Shown here piece by piece: positions 28,723 to 38,800 of a stretch of 64,000 nucleotides of DNA; the first letter of the stretch is position 1, and the number at the start of each line of letters is the position of its first letter. A program made the position numbers and the translations under genes. Origin of the DNA: Acidovorax sp. 210-6 (GTDB taxonomy: Bacteria; Pseudomonadota; Gammaproteobacteria; Burkholderiales; Burkholderiaceae_C). Location: NCBI RefSeq assembly GCF_010020825.1, contig NZ_JAACJE010000001.1, positions 1,364,001 through 1,428,000 of the forward strand. Direction: 5' to 3'. Under the pieces are notes generated by a model, which saw only the letters and a program-made list of their open reading frames with translations, made no database searches and was not told where the DNA came from.

Positions 28723-31700
28723 GGGGTCTCCTCGTTTTCAGTGCAATAAGTGACGGTACGAAAAGCTAGCACTGGCGCGGAGGTGGTGTTGGTAGATCGT
28801 TGATTTCATTGACTTTCCTGTTCACTTTCAAATCTGCGATTCGTGGCGTCAAACCGTGGTCGGTTTCATCCATTGGTGCCAGTTATCGATGCATTTGGCC
28901 GCGAAGGCAGGATTTGGTCAGCATAGCGGTCAACCGGGAAGCGAAACACACCCCGCAAGTTGATGCTCTCCAGCCTGGTGGGCGCAATCTTCCCGATCAG
29001 TTCCGGTGGAATGACCTGGCGGCGGTTCGACCAGCGATCCAGGACCGCCTGCATCTGTGAGGTATTCCACGCCATCACGATGTTGGCCATCAGGCTCAAC
29101 GCATCGGCCACAGCCTGCATTTCATCGACACGTTTGGCCTGCGCCGGGCTGATCCGGCCGGTATAAATGGCGCGCTTGAGGGCGTTAACAGCCTCGCCCC
29201 GATTGAGCACCCGGCGCAACTCGTTCCTGAAAGCGTCCTTGACAAAGTAGTCAGCCAAAAACGCCGTACGCAGCAACCGCCCCAATTGCACGCCAGCCTC
29301 ATAGATTGGATCGCCCTGGGCGGCAGAACCGAACCGCGCAAGAGCTGCCACCGCACTGGCATGTCCGCTCATGACCGAGGCTGCCAGGTGCACCAGACTA
29401 TCCCAATGCTTTTCGATCAAAGCGACGTCGACATTGGCTTCGCACACCGCAGCGATTTCTGCGGGCACTTTGGTGCCGCGTGGCACAAAGAGGTGGCGCT
29501 GTTTGAGTTCCTTCAACCGCGGGCAAAGATCAAAACCAAGCAAACGGGCATGTGACATGGCAAAGTCGGTGTAGCCATGGGTATCCACAGCAAGCTGGCT
29601 GGTCTCCAGCTTTTCTTGGCGGATGACACCTTCAATGGCCACGCCCGCCTGGCGCTCATTGAGCACAAAGGGCTGCGCATGGAAGATGCCCCACCGGTCT
29701 TTTACATGGGAGTAGATTCCAATGGAAGGTGTGTTGCGCCGAGGATCAAGCCGGGCTTGCCACACCCGTTTGGTGGTCTCCATGCTCATCATGTCAGAAG
29801 ATGCCAAATCGGACCGCCCCCAGGTGGCGGCAATCGGGTGTCGCTGCATGAATTCCAGCACAGCCTGGCAGGCCTGGCTCAGACGCCGTTCGTCCCGCGC
29901 CCAGCGCATGGCCTGGCGAATGCTGGTGGCAGACAATTGCGGAATCATGCGCGCGCATTCGACCGCAGTCAGACTGGTGCCGTGGGCCATGATGCCGGCA
30001 TAGACCATCAGCAGCTCGTCGGTAGAGCGCGGCTCACGTCCGAGCATGATCCAGCTAAAGCGCACCTGGGCGTCAACGGCCAGAATCACTTCCGGCAATT
30101 GAACCTCACCGATGCGGTGATCCAAAGCCGCGCGCAGCTTGGTCACTTCTGGGTCTTCGTCCTCTGCGGGCAATGGCGACAAATGGAGTTCATCATCCAC
30201 GCGCAGTACGCCACTGCGGGCTGCAGCGGCCACCGCATCGACACCGGCAGTTACTCTGGCCAGCAAAGGCTTCAAGAAAGTGGCAGCCTTGCTGGGTAAC
30301 GATAGACGGGCATAGTGTTTCTTGGACTCTGCCTGCCAACGCTCGTCCGTGAAGAACAAGCGCGCACGACCCCGAAAGCTCAGGCTGTGCTCAATCCAGA
30401 CCGAGCCATTGCGCACCGCGCGGCGCAGGGCAAACAGGGTGGCCACCTCCAACGCCTGAAACGCCCGTTCCCGGTCTGGGCTGGAGATCGAAACCTGCCA
30501 GATCATTCCCAGACTTGGTGCCACCACTTCAACTGGCAGCTTTCTGGATCCTTTGAGATATAAAGCTTGCAGCTTGGCAAGGTACTCGATGGCAGGATGC
30601 TCGCCGGTGGCCTGCCAGGGCAGCTTTGCAATGGCGACGAGCAACGACCGCACGGGGCGAATTCCATCAATCAATCCCTCGCGGACCAGGGAGGCCCTGC
30701 TCGGTGGTTTGCGTTTCTGGGTTTCGGTGATCAAGGCTTCAAGACGGGCACGCAACTCAGCATCTGGCACCGCACCTTGCGCGCTCAAGGCAACAAGTTC
30801 GCCGAGCAGCGTTTTGTACATTGCGGCCCAATTGACGGTAGCGGGGACATCGGCGGCAGCCTGACGCCACAGATCGGCGATCCGGCGCTGCACCATAAGG
30901 ATCAACTGGTCTGTGGTGGTGAACAGGCAATACCGAAGAAAGCATGCGACCTCCACGGTGCGCGCTGGCTCTTTGATCTTGGCTCCGGCTGAGGGCGGCC
31001 TGGAGACAAGTCGGCGCGCGTAGCGGCGCAAGATGAGATCGGGGATGTCTGCCAGGTGCTTATGAACGTCCAGCGTGTAAAGCAGGTCGATGCGCTCCAG
31101 TACCTCGCTGATTTGGCGGGTTGAGTGTTTCGCCGGTGCAGCCCATAGCCAACTCTGCTGGGTTTGTCCATCTGGGCGCAGCTCTGAAACTGAGGCTCGC
31201 CAGCGATCAAGTGTTGCTGGATCAACGCTGGCGGCGATGGCGGTGCCTGTTTCAACTTCAAGCTGGGCAAGTGCCGCCGCAATCAGTGTCCGAATTGCCC
31301 GCTCGTGCACGATCACCAGCTTGTTCTTGTACAGCCATTGACGCGCCCGCACGAGTAGCTGATCGCGGTCGGCGCAGCGCGCCACTTCGTCGCGCAGTTC
31401 ACGTACCAGTGAGCGGCGCTGGTGCTCGCTCATCCACTGGAATCCAAGGACCGTGCAGGCTACTTGTTGGTGATCGAATAGCGTGCGCCCGCGTTCATAC
31501 ATGGCTCTCAGCGAGGCGACTTCTGGTGCTGCAATGCCAAGCTCGTTGCCAAGGTGGCGCCACAAGGCTACTGGAATTACCCGAAAGGCACCGAGCAAAC
31601 GCCCACTCATGCGCAGGAAACCAATATGGAGCGCCAGACCAAGCTTGTGGGAATCACCTCGGCGTGCATTGATTGCGTCGCGCTCGGCACCATCGAAGGT

Positions 31701-31926
31701 GAAAAATGCCTTCATCTCGAAGTCGCTGATATCGCGGGGGAGCCCACGCATCCCCAAAAACGTTGTGTGCCAACCCTGCATCGTGAACCTCAAAAGTGGG
31801 AGGCCACCATACCCGTTTACAAAGCGAACAGGAAAGTCAATGAAATCAACGGTCTACCCAGACCACCCCCGCGCCAGTGCTAGCTTTGCGTACCGTCACT
31901 TATTGCACTGAAAACGAGGAGACCCC
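28723..31926 (-). mobile_element. IS1071, copy 4
   Basis: Full 3,204-bp element. Its left flank is the IS3 remnant, as in the array. Its right flank (AACTGAAGG) is new and leads into the maleate isomerase-like gene, so this copy marks the right border of the amplified block. Confidence 0.95.
28866..31781 (-). CDS. tnpA: IS1071 transposase TnpA, copy 4
   Basis: Identical in protein sequence to copy 1 (971 residues). Confidence 0.95.
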   Translation of the reverse strand: MQGWHTTFLGMRGLPRDISDFEMKAFFTFDGAERDAINARRGDSHKLGLALHIGFLRMSGRLLGAFRVIPVALWRHLGNELGIAAPEVASLRAMYERGRTLFDHQQVACTVLGFQWMSEHQRRSLVRELRDEVARCADRDQLLVRARQWLYKNKLVIVHERAIRTLIAAALAQLEVETGTAIAASVDPATLDRWRASVSELRPDGQTQQSWLWAAPAKHSTRQISEVLERIDLLYTLDVHKHLADIPDLILRRYARRLVSRPPSAGAKIKEPARTVEVACFLRYCLFTTTDQLILMVQRRIADLWRQAAADVPATVNWAAMYKTLLGELVALSAQGAVPDAELRARLEALITETQKRKPPSRASLVREGLIDGIRPVRSLLVAIAKLPWQATGEHPAIEYLAKLQALYLKGSRKLPVEVVAPSLGMIWQVSISSPDRERAFQALEVATLFALRRAVRNGSVWIEHSLSFRGRARLFFTDERWQAESKKHYARLSLPSKAATFLKPLLARVTAGVDAVAAAARSGVLRVDDELHLSPLPAEDEDPEVTKLRAALDHRIGEVQLPEVILAVDAQVRFSWIMLGREPRSTDELLMVYAGIMAHGTSLTAVECARMIPQLSATSIRQAMRWARDERRLSQACQAVLEFMQRHPIAATWGRSDLASSDMMSMETTKRVWQARLDPRRNTPSIGIYSHVKDRWGIFHAQPFVLNERQAGVAIEGVIRQEKLETSQLAVDTHGYTDFAMSHARLLGFDLCPRLKELKQRHLFVPRGTKVPAEIAAVCEANVDVALIEKHWDSLVHLAASVMSGHASAVAALARFGSAAQGDPIYEAGVQLGRLLRTAFLADYFVKDAFRNELRRVLNRGEAVNALKRAIYTGRISPAQAKRVDEMQAVADALSLMANIVMAWNTSQMQAVLDRWSNRRQVIPPELIGKIAPTRLESINLRGVFRFPVDRYADQILPSRPNASITGTNG

Positions 31927-31945
31927 AACTGAAGGGCGCATCGGC

Positions 31946-32683
31946 ATGACCGCCCCAGCACTCGACTACGGATCGGGCGGGCGCATCGGCGTGCTGCTGC
32001 CCTCCGTGAACCAGGCCGCCGAGCCGCAACTGCGCGCGATGCTTCCCGCCGACATCGCCATCGCGGTCACGCGGCTGAAGCTCGTGGACAGTTCGGAGGC
32101 GAGCCTGCTGGGCATGGCCCGGGATGTCGAGCCGGCGGCCGAGCTGCTCGCGGACGCGGGCGTCGACATCGTGGTGTTCCATTGCACCGCCGTGTCGACC
32201 TACAGCACCGAGCTGGAGGCGTCGATTCTCGCGCGCATCCAGTCCGCGACTGGGCTGCCCTGCGTGGCCACGTCGCAGGCCCTGGTGGCGGCGCTGCAGG
32301 CCCTGCCCGCGCGGCGCGTGGTGCTGCTCTCCCCGTACACGGCGGCCGTCAATGACCGGGAGGCGGCTTACTTCGCCGAGCATGGATTCGAGATCCTCGG
32401 CAACGCCGGCCTGGATTGCCGCACCGGCCGCGAGATGATGGCCATCGCGCCGCAGGCGTGGCATGCGTTCGCCACGCGCCATGCCCATGCGCGGGCGGAC
32501 GCATACGTCCTCAGTTGCACCACCGTGCGGACGGCCGAGACCATCGAGGCCCTGGAGCGTTCCCTGGGACGGCCCGTCGTCACGAGCAACACGGCGGTGG
32601 CCTGGTACTGCATGCGCAAGCTTGGCGCGCTGCCGGGGGTTCCAGGCTACGGCCGCCTGCTGGCCCGCGCCGGAGCACCCTGA
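31946..32683 (+). CDS. Maleate isomerase / Asp-Glu racemase family enzyme
   Basis: 245 residues of the cofactor-independent racemase superfamily that includes maleate cis-trans isomerase and arylmalonate decarboxylase. Both expected catalytic Cys are present, one per lobe: VVFHCTAVST and YVLSCTTVRT. An N-terminal GVLLPSVNQAAEP matches the substrate-binding loop of the family, and the C-terminal PGYGRLL is typical. The ATG at 31946 lies 20 bases from the IS1071 border, with GAAGGG as a weak ribosome site. The same frame is open back into the IS1071 repeat (GTG at 31877), so an upstream native start may have been lost. The two-Cys arrangement favours isomerase over decarboxylase. The substrate is unproven. 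Confidence 0.78.
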   Translation: MTAPALDYGSGGRIGVLLPSVNQAAEPQLRAMLPADIAIAVTRLKLVDSSEASLLGMARDVEPAAELLADAGVDIVVFHCTAVSTYSTELEASILARIQSATGLPCVATSQALVAALQALPARRVVLLSPYTAAVNDREAAYFAEHGFEILGNAGLDCRTGREMMAIAPQAWHAFATRHAHARADAYVLSCTTVRTAETIEALERSLGRPVVTSNTAVAWYCMRKLGALPGVPGYGRLLARAGAP

Positions 32684-32797
32684 CGCGGTCCGGGGCGCGG
32701 CCCGACCGCCGGAGGAGGGCGGGGTGAACCTCACAACCTCGCGCCTGGGCATTCCTGCCCTCGCACCGTGTGGAACCGGCAGCAGGGCGCCCGCAAC

Positions 32798-32838
32798 ACC
32801 GCGAAGGCGGGCTCGCGGACGCCAGGGGCCTTCGCGGT
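32798..32838. terminator. Bidirectional terminator candidate
   Basis: Perfect 11-bp arms, ACCGCGAAGGC / GCCTTCGCGGT, separated by 19 bases, between two convergent genes. The right arm directly abuts the aldo/keto reductase stop codon. There is no long T tract. Confidence 0.45.
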
Positions 32839-33840
32839 TCAGAAGGCTTCGGTGTCGACCTCGTTCGCGCTCTGCGCGCTGTAGCGCTGGCCGACCACGG
32901 TAAGTTCGTTGATCAGAACGTTCAGCCGCTCGATCACCGCGGCGTGCAGCCGCATGTTGGCGGCGCCCAGGTCGTCCAGCAGGTGTTCCACGCTCGTGGT
33001 GCCGGGAATGGGGACGATGTGGCCGCCCTGGTGCAGCAGCCAGGCCAGGGCCAGCTGTGCCGGGGTGCAGCCCGCGTCCCGCGCGATCCTGCGGTAGCCG
33101 TCCAGCAGCTTCAGGTTGGCCGCGTAGGCCTCGGGCGCGAAGCGCGGCATGGCGCGGCGGATGTCCTTCTCGTGGAGCGCACCCACGTCCACGAGTTCGC
33201 CGCAGAGGAAGCCGCGCGCCAGGGGACTGAAGGCAACGAAGGCCGCGCCCAGCTCGCGGCACGCGTCGAGCACCGCGATCTCCGGGTTGCGCGTCCACAG
33301 CGAGTACTCGGTCTGCACGGCGGCGACGGGGTGCACGGCGTGCGCGCGGTGCAATGTGGCGGCGGAGACCTCCGACAGGCCGATGGCCCGCACCTTGCCT
33401 GCCGCGACCAGCCGCGACAGCTCGCCCACCGAGTCCTCGATGGGCACCTGCTTGTCCCAGCGGTGCAGGTAGTACAGGTCGATCACGTCGGTGCCCAGGC
33501 GGCGCAGGCTGTCCTCGCAGTTGCTGCGCAGCGTGGCGGGGCGGCCGTCGATCACGCGGCGCGTCACGCCGTCCTCGCCCTTCACGCCGGCCATGCCGCC
33601 CTTGCTGCACAGGGTGATGCGCTGGCGATGGGGCCGGAGGACGCGGCCCACCAACTCCTCGTTGGCACCGAAGCCGTACAGCGCCGCCGTGTCGAACAGC
33701 GTCACGCCGGCATCCAGCGCCGCCAGCAGCACGCGCTCACCCGTGTCGGCGGAGACGGGCGCGCCGTAGGCGTGCGAGAGGTTCATGCAGCCCAGACCGA
33801 TGGCGCTGACTTCGAATGGGCCGAGGGTGCGTGTCTGCAT
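32839..33840 (-). CDS. Aldo/keto reductase
   Basis: NADP(H)-dependent oxidoreductase of 333 residues with the (beta/alpha)8 aldo/keto reductase fold. The catalytic tetrad is visible: Asp and Tyr in FDTAALYG, Lys in LCSKGG, His in YYLHRWD. The NADP site IPGTTSVEHL is near the C-terminus. GGGAGAA precedes the ATG. It lies 78 bases after pmdC on the same strand, so it may be the last gene of the pmd transcript. The substrate is unknown; an aromatic aldehyde would fit the context. Confidence 0.85.
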   Translation of the reverse strand: MQTRTLGPFEVSAIGLGCMNLSHAYGAPVSADTGERVLLAALDAGVTLFDTAALYGFGANEELVGRVLRPHRQRITLCSKGGMAGVKGEDGVTRRVIDGRPATLRSNCEDSLRRLGTDVIDLYYLHRWDKQVPIEDSVGELSRLVAAGKVRAIGLSEVSAATLHRAHAVHPVAAVQTEYSLWTRNPEIAVLDACRELGAAFVAFSPLARGFLCGELVDVGALHEKDIRRAMPRFAPEAYAANLKLLDGYRRIARDAGCTPAQLALAWLLHQGGHIVPIPGTTSVEHLLDDLGAANMRLHAAVIERLNVLINELTVVGQRYSAQSANEVDTEAF

Positions 33841-33918
33841 TGCGCTTCTCCCAGGAAGAACGCCCGCGGCGCTTGCCGTGCAGGCAGTGGAAACGATACA
33901 GTGCCAAATGGCGCGGAC

Positions 33919-34878
33919 TCAGTTGAGTTGCCGTTCCAGGCCGTTCAGCACCTGGTAGCACGGCAGGACCTGTGCCACGCTGGCATTGGGCTCCCGGCCT
34001 TCCTTGATCGCGGCGAAGAACTCGCGGTCCTGCAGCTCGATGCCGTTCATGCTCACGTCGACCTGGCTCACGTCCACCGGCGTCTCGGGGCCCTTGCTGT
34101 GCGACTGCACCAGGTCGTCGTAGCGCGCGATGTAGGTGGCGGTGTCGCCGATGTAGCGGAAGAAGGTGCCCAGCGGGCCGTCGTTGTTGAACGAGAGGCT
34201 GAGCGTGCAGATGGCGCCGTTGGCTGCCTGCAGCTGGATGCTCATGTCCATCGCGATGCCCAGCTCCTTGTGAATCGGGCCCTGGATCGCGTTGGCCTTC
34301 ACGATCGGGCTGCCGGCCTGGTAGGCGAACAGGTCCACGGTGTGGGCGGCGTGGTGCCACAGCAGGTGGTCGGTCCAGCTGCGCGGCTGGCCCAGCGCGT
34401 TCATGTTGGTGCGGCGGAAGAAGAACGTCTGCACATCCATCTGCTGGATATTGAACTCGCCCGCCTTGATCTTCTTGTGCACGTACTGGTGGCTGGGGTT
34501 GAAGCGGCGGGTGTGGCCGCACATGGCGACGAGGCCGGTCTGCTTCTGCAGGGCGGCGACCTTCTCGCCGTCGGCCAGCACGTCGCACAGCGGGATCTCG
34601 ACCTGCACGTGCTTGCCGGCTTCCAGGCAGGCGATGGACTGGCTGGCATGCATCTGCGTGGGGGTGCAGAGGATCACCGCGTCCACTTCCTTGATGGCCA
34701 GGCTGTCTTCGAGCTTGGTGGTCACGTGCTGGATGCCATACTTGTCGGCCACTTCCCGGGTCTTGGCCAGGTCGCGGCTGACGAGGGAGACGACTTCGAC
34801 ACCGTCGATGTTCTTGATGCCGTCCAGGTGCTTGATGCCGAAGGCGCCGGCGCCGGCCAGGGCTACTTTGATGGTCAT
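33919..34878 (-). CDS. pmdC: 4-Carboxy-2-hydroxymuconate-6-semialdehyde dehydrogenase
   Basis: Oxidises the hemiacetal of the ring-cleavage product to 2-pyrone-4,6-dicarboxylate using NAD(P). 319 residues of the Gfo/Idh/MocA family. The N-terminal Rossmann fold has VALAGAGAFGIKHL, followed by LCTPTQMHA and GKHVQVEIPLCD; the C-terminal domain contains the family-specific SWTDHLLWHHAAHTVDLF. Overall resemblance to LigC/PmdC is strong. The ATG has AGGA upstream. It follows pmdB by 40 bases at the end of the core pmd genes. Confidence 0.93.
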   Translation of the reverse strand: MTIKVALAGAGAFGIKHLDGIKNIDGVEVVSLVSRDLAKTREVADKYGIQHVTTKLEDSLAIKEVDAVILCTPTQMHASQSIACLEAGKHVQVEIPLCDVLADGEKVAALQKQTGLVAMCGHTRRFNPSHQYVHKKIKAGEFNIQQMDVQTFFFRRTNMNALGQPRSWTDHLLWHHAAHTVDLFAYQAGSPIVKANAIQGPIHKELGIAMDMSIQLQAANGAICTLSLSFNNDGPLGTFFRYIGDTATYIARYDDLVQSHSKGPETPVDVSQVDVSMNGIELQDREFFAAIKEGREPNASVAQVLPCYQVLNGLERQLN

Positions 34879-34918
34879 GGTGGGGGTCCTTTACGGGTTG
34901 ATTCGAAATCAGCCAGCC

Positions 34919-36242
<1,324 letters not shown>

Positions 36243-36254
36243 GGCGCGCTCTCC

Positions 36255-37175
36255 TTACTTCGCCTCTTCGGGCCAATACAGGCGCATGGGGTTGTCCACG
36301 AGCAGCTTCTTTTGCAGCTCGGCCGTGGGCGCGATGTGGGGGATGAAGTCCACCAGCAGGCCGTCGTCGGGCATGTGGTCCTTGAGGTTGGGGTGCGGCC
36401 AGTCGGTGCCCCAGAGCACGCGGTCGGGGAACTCCTCCACCACCTTTCGCGCGAACGGCACCACGTCCTGGTAGGCCGCCTGCTCGCCGTTGAGCGCCTT
36501 CGGCCCGGTGACCGACAGGCGCTCGGGGCAACTGACCTTGCTCCACACGTTGGGGTGCTGGCGCATGAACTTCAGGAACAGCTCGAACTCGGGCCCATCG
36601 ATGGGCTTGGTCACGTCGGGCCGGCCCATGTGGTCCACCACCACGGTGGTAGGCAAGGCCGTGAAGAAATCCCACAGCTCGGGCAGGTCCACCGCCTCGA
36701 AGTAGATCACCACATGCCAGCCGAGCTTGGCGATGCGGCCGGCGATCTCCAGCAGCTCGTCCTTGGGCGTGAAGTCCACCAGGCGCTTGACGAAGTTGAA
36801 GCGCACGCCGCGCACACCGGCGGCGTGCAGGGCCTGCAATTCTTCATCGGTCACCGAGCGCTTGACCGTGGCCACGCCGCGCGCCTTGCCACCGCTGGAC
36901 AGGCAGGCATCGACCATGGCGCGGTTGTCGGCGCCGTGGCAGGTGGCCTGCACCACCACGTTGCGGGCAAAGCCCAGGTGGTCGCGCAGCGCGTACAGCT
37001 CGTGCTTCGAGGCATCGCAGGGCGTGTACTTGCGCTCGGGCGCGTAGGGGAACTCCGCGCCCGGGCCGAACACGTGGCAGTGCGCGTCCACGCTGCCGGG
37101 CGGCACCTGGAAGCGGGGCTTGCTGGGTCCGGCGTACCAGTCGAGCCAGCCTGGGGTTTTCGTGAAAGTGCTCAT
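36255..37175 (-). CDS. pmdD: 2-Pyrone-4,6-dicarboxylate hydrolase
   Basis: Amidohydrolase-superfamily lactonase (LigI type, 306 residues) that hydrolyses 2-pyrone-4,6-dicarboxylate to 4-oxalomesaconate. The HxH motif is in VDAHCHVFGPG, and the catalytic Asp in LWGTDWPHPN. Other family stretches are QATCHGADNRAMVDA and GVRGVRFNFVKRL. The ATG at 37175 overlaps the TGA of the upstream dehydrogenase gene by four bases (ATGA). Confidence 0.94.
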   Translation of the reverse strand: MSTFTKTPGWLDWYAGPSKPRFQVPPGSVDAHCHVFGPGAEFPYAPERKYTPCDASKHELYALRDHLGFARNVVVQATCHGADNRAMVDACLSSGGKARGVATVKRSVTDEELQALHAAGVRGVRFNFVKRLVDFTPKDELLEIAGRIAKLGWHVVIYFEAVDLPELWDFFTALPTTVVVDHMGRPDVTKPIDGPEFELFLKFMRQHPNVWSKVSCPERLSVTGPKALNGEQAAYQDVVPFARKVVEEFPDRVLWGTDWPHPNLKDHMPDDGLLVDFIPHIAPTAELQKKLLVDNPMRLYWPEEAK

Positions 37176-38104
37176 GCGGTGGGTTCCTTGAGAGATTGCA
37201 ACAGGCGGTCGGCCTCGGCGCGCCAGTCGGCGGCGCGCGCGAATCCCGGAGCGCCGCGTTCGCCGAACGACCCGGCGTCCGCGCGGTCCGCCATCCAGGC
37301 CTGGCGCTCGGCTGTGCCCTGCGCGGAGAAGGCGGGCATGCCCGCTTCGCGCACCGTGTTCGCGGACTCGTGCATCTCCTCGCTGCGGCGGCGGCCATGC
37401 TCGATCACGCGCTGGAAGAAATAGGCGCCCTGCTTCTCCCAGTCGATGCCGGGAAAGGTCTCCTGGAGCGAGGCGATGACCGCGTCCTCCACGCCGTAGT
37501 GCCGCGCGGCCGTGAAGCTCTCGATCACCATCGCCTCCAGGCCCTTGACCATCACGCTGCGGCACATCTTGGTGGCCGAGGCCACGCCCAGCCGGTCGCT
37601 GACGACCTTGGCGACGAAGCCCAGCGGCGCGATGGCCTCGGCCAGCGCCCTGGCCGAGGCGCCGCCCAGCAGCAGCGGGACCTTGATGCGGTAAGGTGGA
37701 ATGCTGGTCATCACCGCGCCTTCGACGTACCGGGCACCGGCCGCATCAATCAGCGCGCCGGCCGCCTGCTTGGCACCCGGGGAGGCCGAGTTGAAGTCCA
37801 GATAGAAGGCTTCCTTGCGCACCTGCGGAGCGCACGCCCGGGCCACGTCCAGCGTCTGGCTGGCGGTGACGGCGCTGATCACGAAGTCGGCAGTGGCCGC
37901 GAGCCGGGCGTGGCTGTCGAGCAACTCGACGCCATGGGCCCGCGCGTGCTCCAACAAGGGCCGTTGTAGCGCACCGCCGAGCTTGCGGTCGTAGGCCGAG
38001 ACGCGCAGCCCCTGGGCGCGCAGGTCCTCGCAGAGAATGCGGCCGACCTCGCCGTAGCCGACGAGGCCGATGTGCCAGTCCTGCGCCGATGCGGGGATGG
38101 GCAT
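37172..38104 (-). CDS. NAD(P)-binding dehydrogenase with DUF1932-type C-terminus
   Basis: 310 residues resembling 6-phosphogluconate / 3-hydroxyisobutyrate dehydrogenases. The N-terminal Rossmann motif is GLVGYGEVGRILCEDL. YLDFNSASPGAKQ sits where this superfamily has its substrate-binding DxxS motif, and a Lys in ATKMCRSVMVKGLEAM matches the catalytic Lys helix. The C-terminal helical part is of DUF1932 type. It lies between pmdF and pmdD with an 11-base gap and a 4-base overlap, so it is co-transcribed with them. No step of the known 4,5-cleavage route needs it. It may process a side product or take over the tautomerisation step. Confidence 0.75.
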   Translation of the reverse strand: MPIPASAQDWHIGLVGYGEVGRILCEDLRAQGLRVSAYDRKLGGALQRPLLEHARAHGVELLDSHARLAATADFVISAVTASQTLDVARACAPQVRKEAFYLDFNSASPGAKQAAGALIDAAGARYVEGAVMTSIPPYRIKVPLLLGGASARALAEAIAPLGFVAKVVSDRLGVASATKMCRSVMVKGLEAMVIESFTAARHYGVEDAVIASLQETFPGIDWEKQGAYFFQRVIEHGRRRSEEMHESANTVREAGMPAFSAQGTAERQAWMADRADAGSFGERGAPGFARAADWRAEADRLLQSLKEPTA

Positions 38105-38115
38105 GGCGTAGGTCC

Positions 38116-38799
38116 TCAGTCGATGTAGCGCAGCCCGGCCTTTTCGAGCCCGGGGCGCATGTTGTACATATCCAGGCCGAGCACGCCCGAGGCGAGCTTG
38201 GCGCGTTTCTCGCCCTCGAAGCTCTCGCGCTTGCGCGCGGCCTCGAGCGTCTCGGCGGCGCGCGCGGCGGGCACGCAGACCACGCCATCGTCGTCGGCCA
38301 CGATCACGTCGCCCGGCGTGACCCACATGCCGGCGCACACCACCGGGATGTTGACCGAGCCCAGCGTGGCCTTGATCGTGCCCTTGCTGGAAATGGCGCG
38401 GCTCCACACGGGGAAATTCATCTCCTGCAGGGTCTTCACGTCGCGCACGCCGGCGTCGATGATGAGCGCCCGCGCACCGCGCGCCTGGAACGAGGTGGCC
38501 AGCAGGTCGCCGAAATAGCCATCGGTGCATTCGGAGGTGACGGCCGCCACCACCACGTCGCCGGGCTGGATCTGCTCGGCCGCCACGTGCATCATCCAGT
38601 TGTCGCCGGGCTGCAGCAGCACGGTGACGGCTGTGCCGCTGACCTGCTGGCCGCCGTAGATGGGGCGCATGTAGGGCTTGAGCAGGCCCACGCGGCCCAT
38701 GGCCTCGTGCACGGTAGCCGAGCCGAGGGCAGCCAGGCCGTCAGCGGCTGCGCGATCGGCGCGGGTGATGTTGCGGTAGACAACGCCTAATTCGTACAT
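38116..38799 (-). CDS. pmdF: 4-Carboxy-4-hydroxy-2-oxoadipate aldolase
   Basis: Divalent-metal class II aldolase of the RraA-like fold (227 residues), splitting 4-carboxy-4-hydroxy-2-oxoadipate into pyruvate and oxaloacetate. Motifs: [20 protein letters not shown], and the metal/substrate site [15 protein letters not shown], with [15 protein letters not shown] near the end. The start codon is one base after the pmdE stop. Confidence 0.94.
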   Translation of the reverse strand: MYELGVVYRNITRADRAAADGLAALGSATVHEAMGRVGLLKPYMRPIYGGQQVSGTAVTVLLQPGDNWMMHVAAEQIQPGDVVVAAVTSECTDGYFGDLLATSFQARGARALIIDAGVRDVKTLQEMNFPVWSRAISSKGTIKATLGSVNIPVVCAGMWVTPGDVIVADDDGVVCVPAARAAETLEAARKRESFEGEKRAKLASGVLGLDMYNMRPGLEKAGLRYID

Positions 38800-38800
38800 G

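Larger units (their letters stand above)
5860..31926. repeat. Tandem array: four IS1071 copies and three 4.4-kb segments
   Basis: Order is IS1071 - segment - IS1071 - segment - IS1071 - segment - IS1071. Corresponding landmarks recur at +7,610 bp, except that unit 2 is 33 bp longer. The encoded transposase, hydrolase and IS3-type proteins are identical in every copy. Every internal IS1071 has the same flanks: the truncated IS3 gene on its left and the truncated nuclease-like gene on its right. That is what unequal homologous recombination between IS1071 copies would produce. No matching 5-bp duplication is seen at the outer ends (ACGTT left, AACTG right). Confidence 0.95.

Noticed and set aside
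5860-31926. CRISPR-like or integron-like repeat array
   Set aside because: The repeat units are 7.6-kb blocks of IS1071 plus cargo. There are no short regular repeats with spacers and no attC sites.
31946-32683. Arylmalonate decarboxylase
   Set aside because: Decarboxylases of this fold keep only one catalytic Cys; this protein has both Cys, which fits isomerases or racemases.
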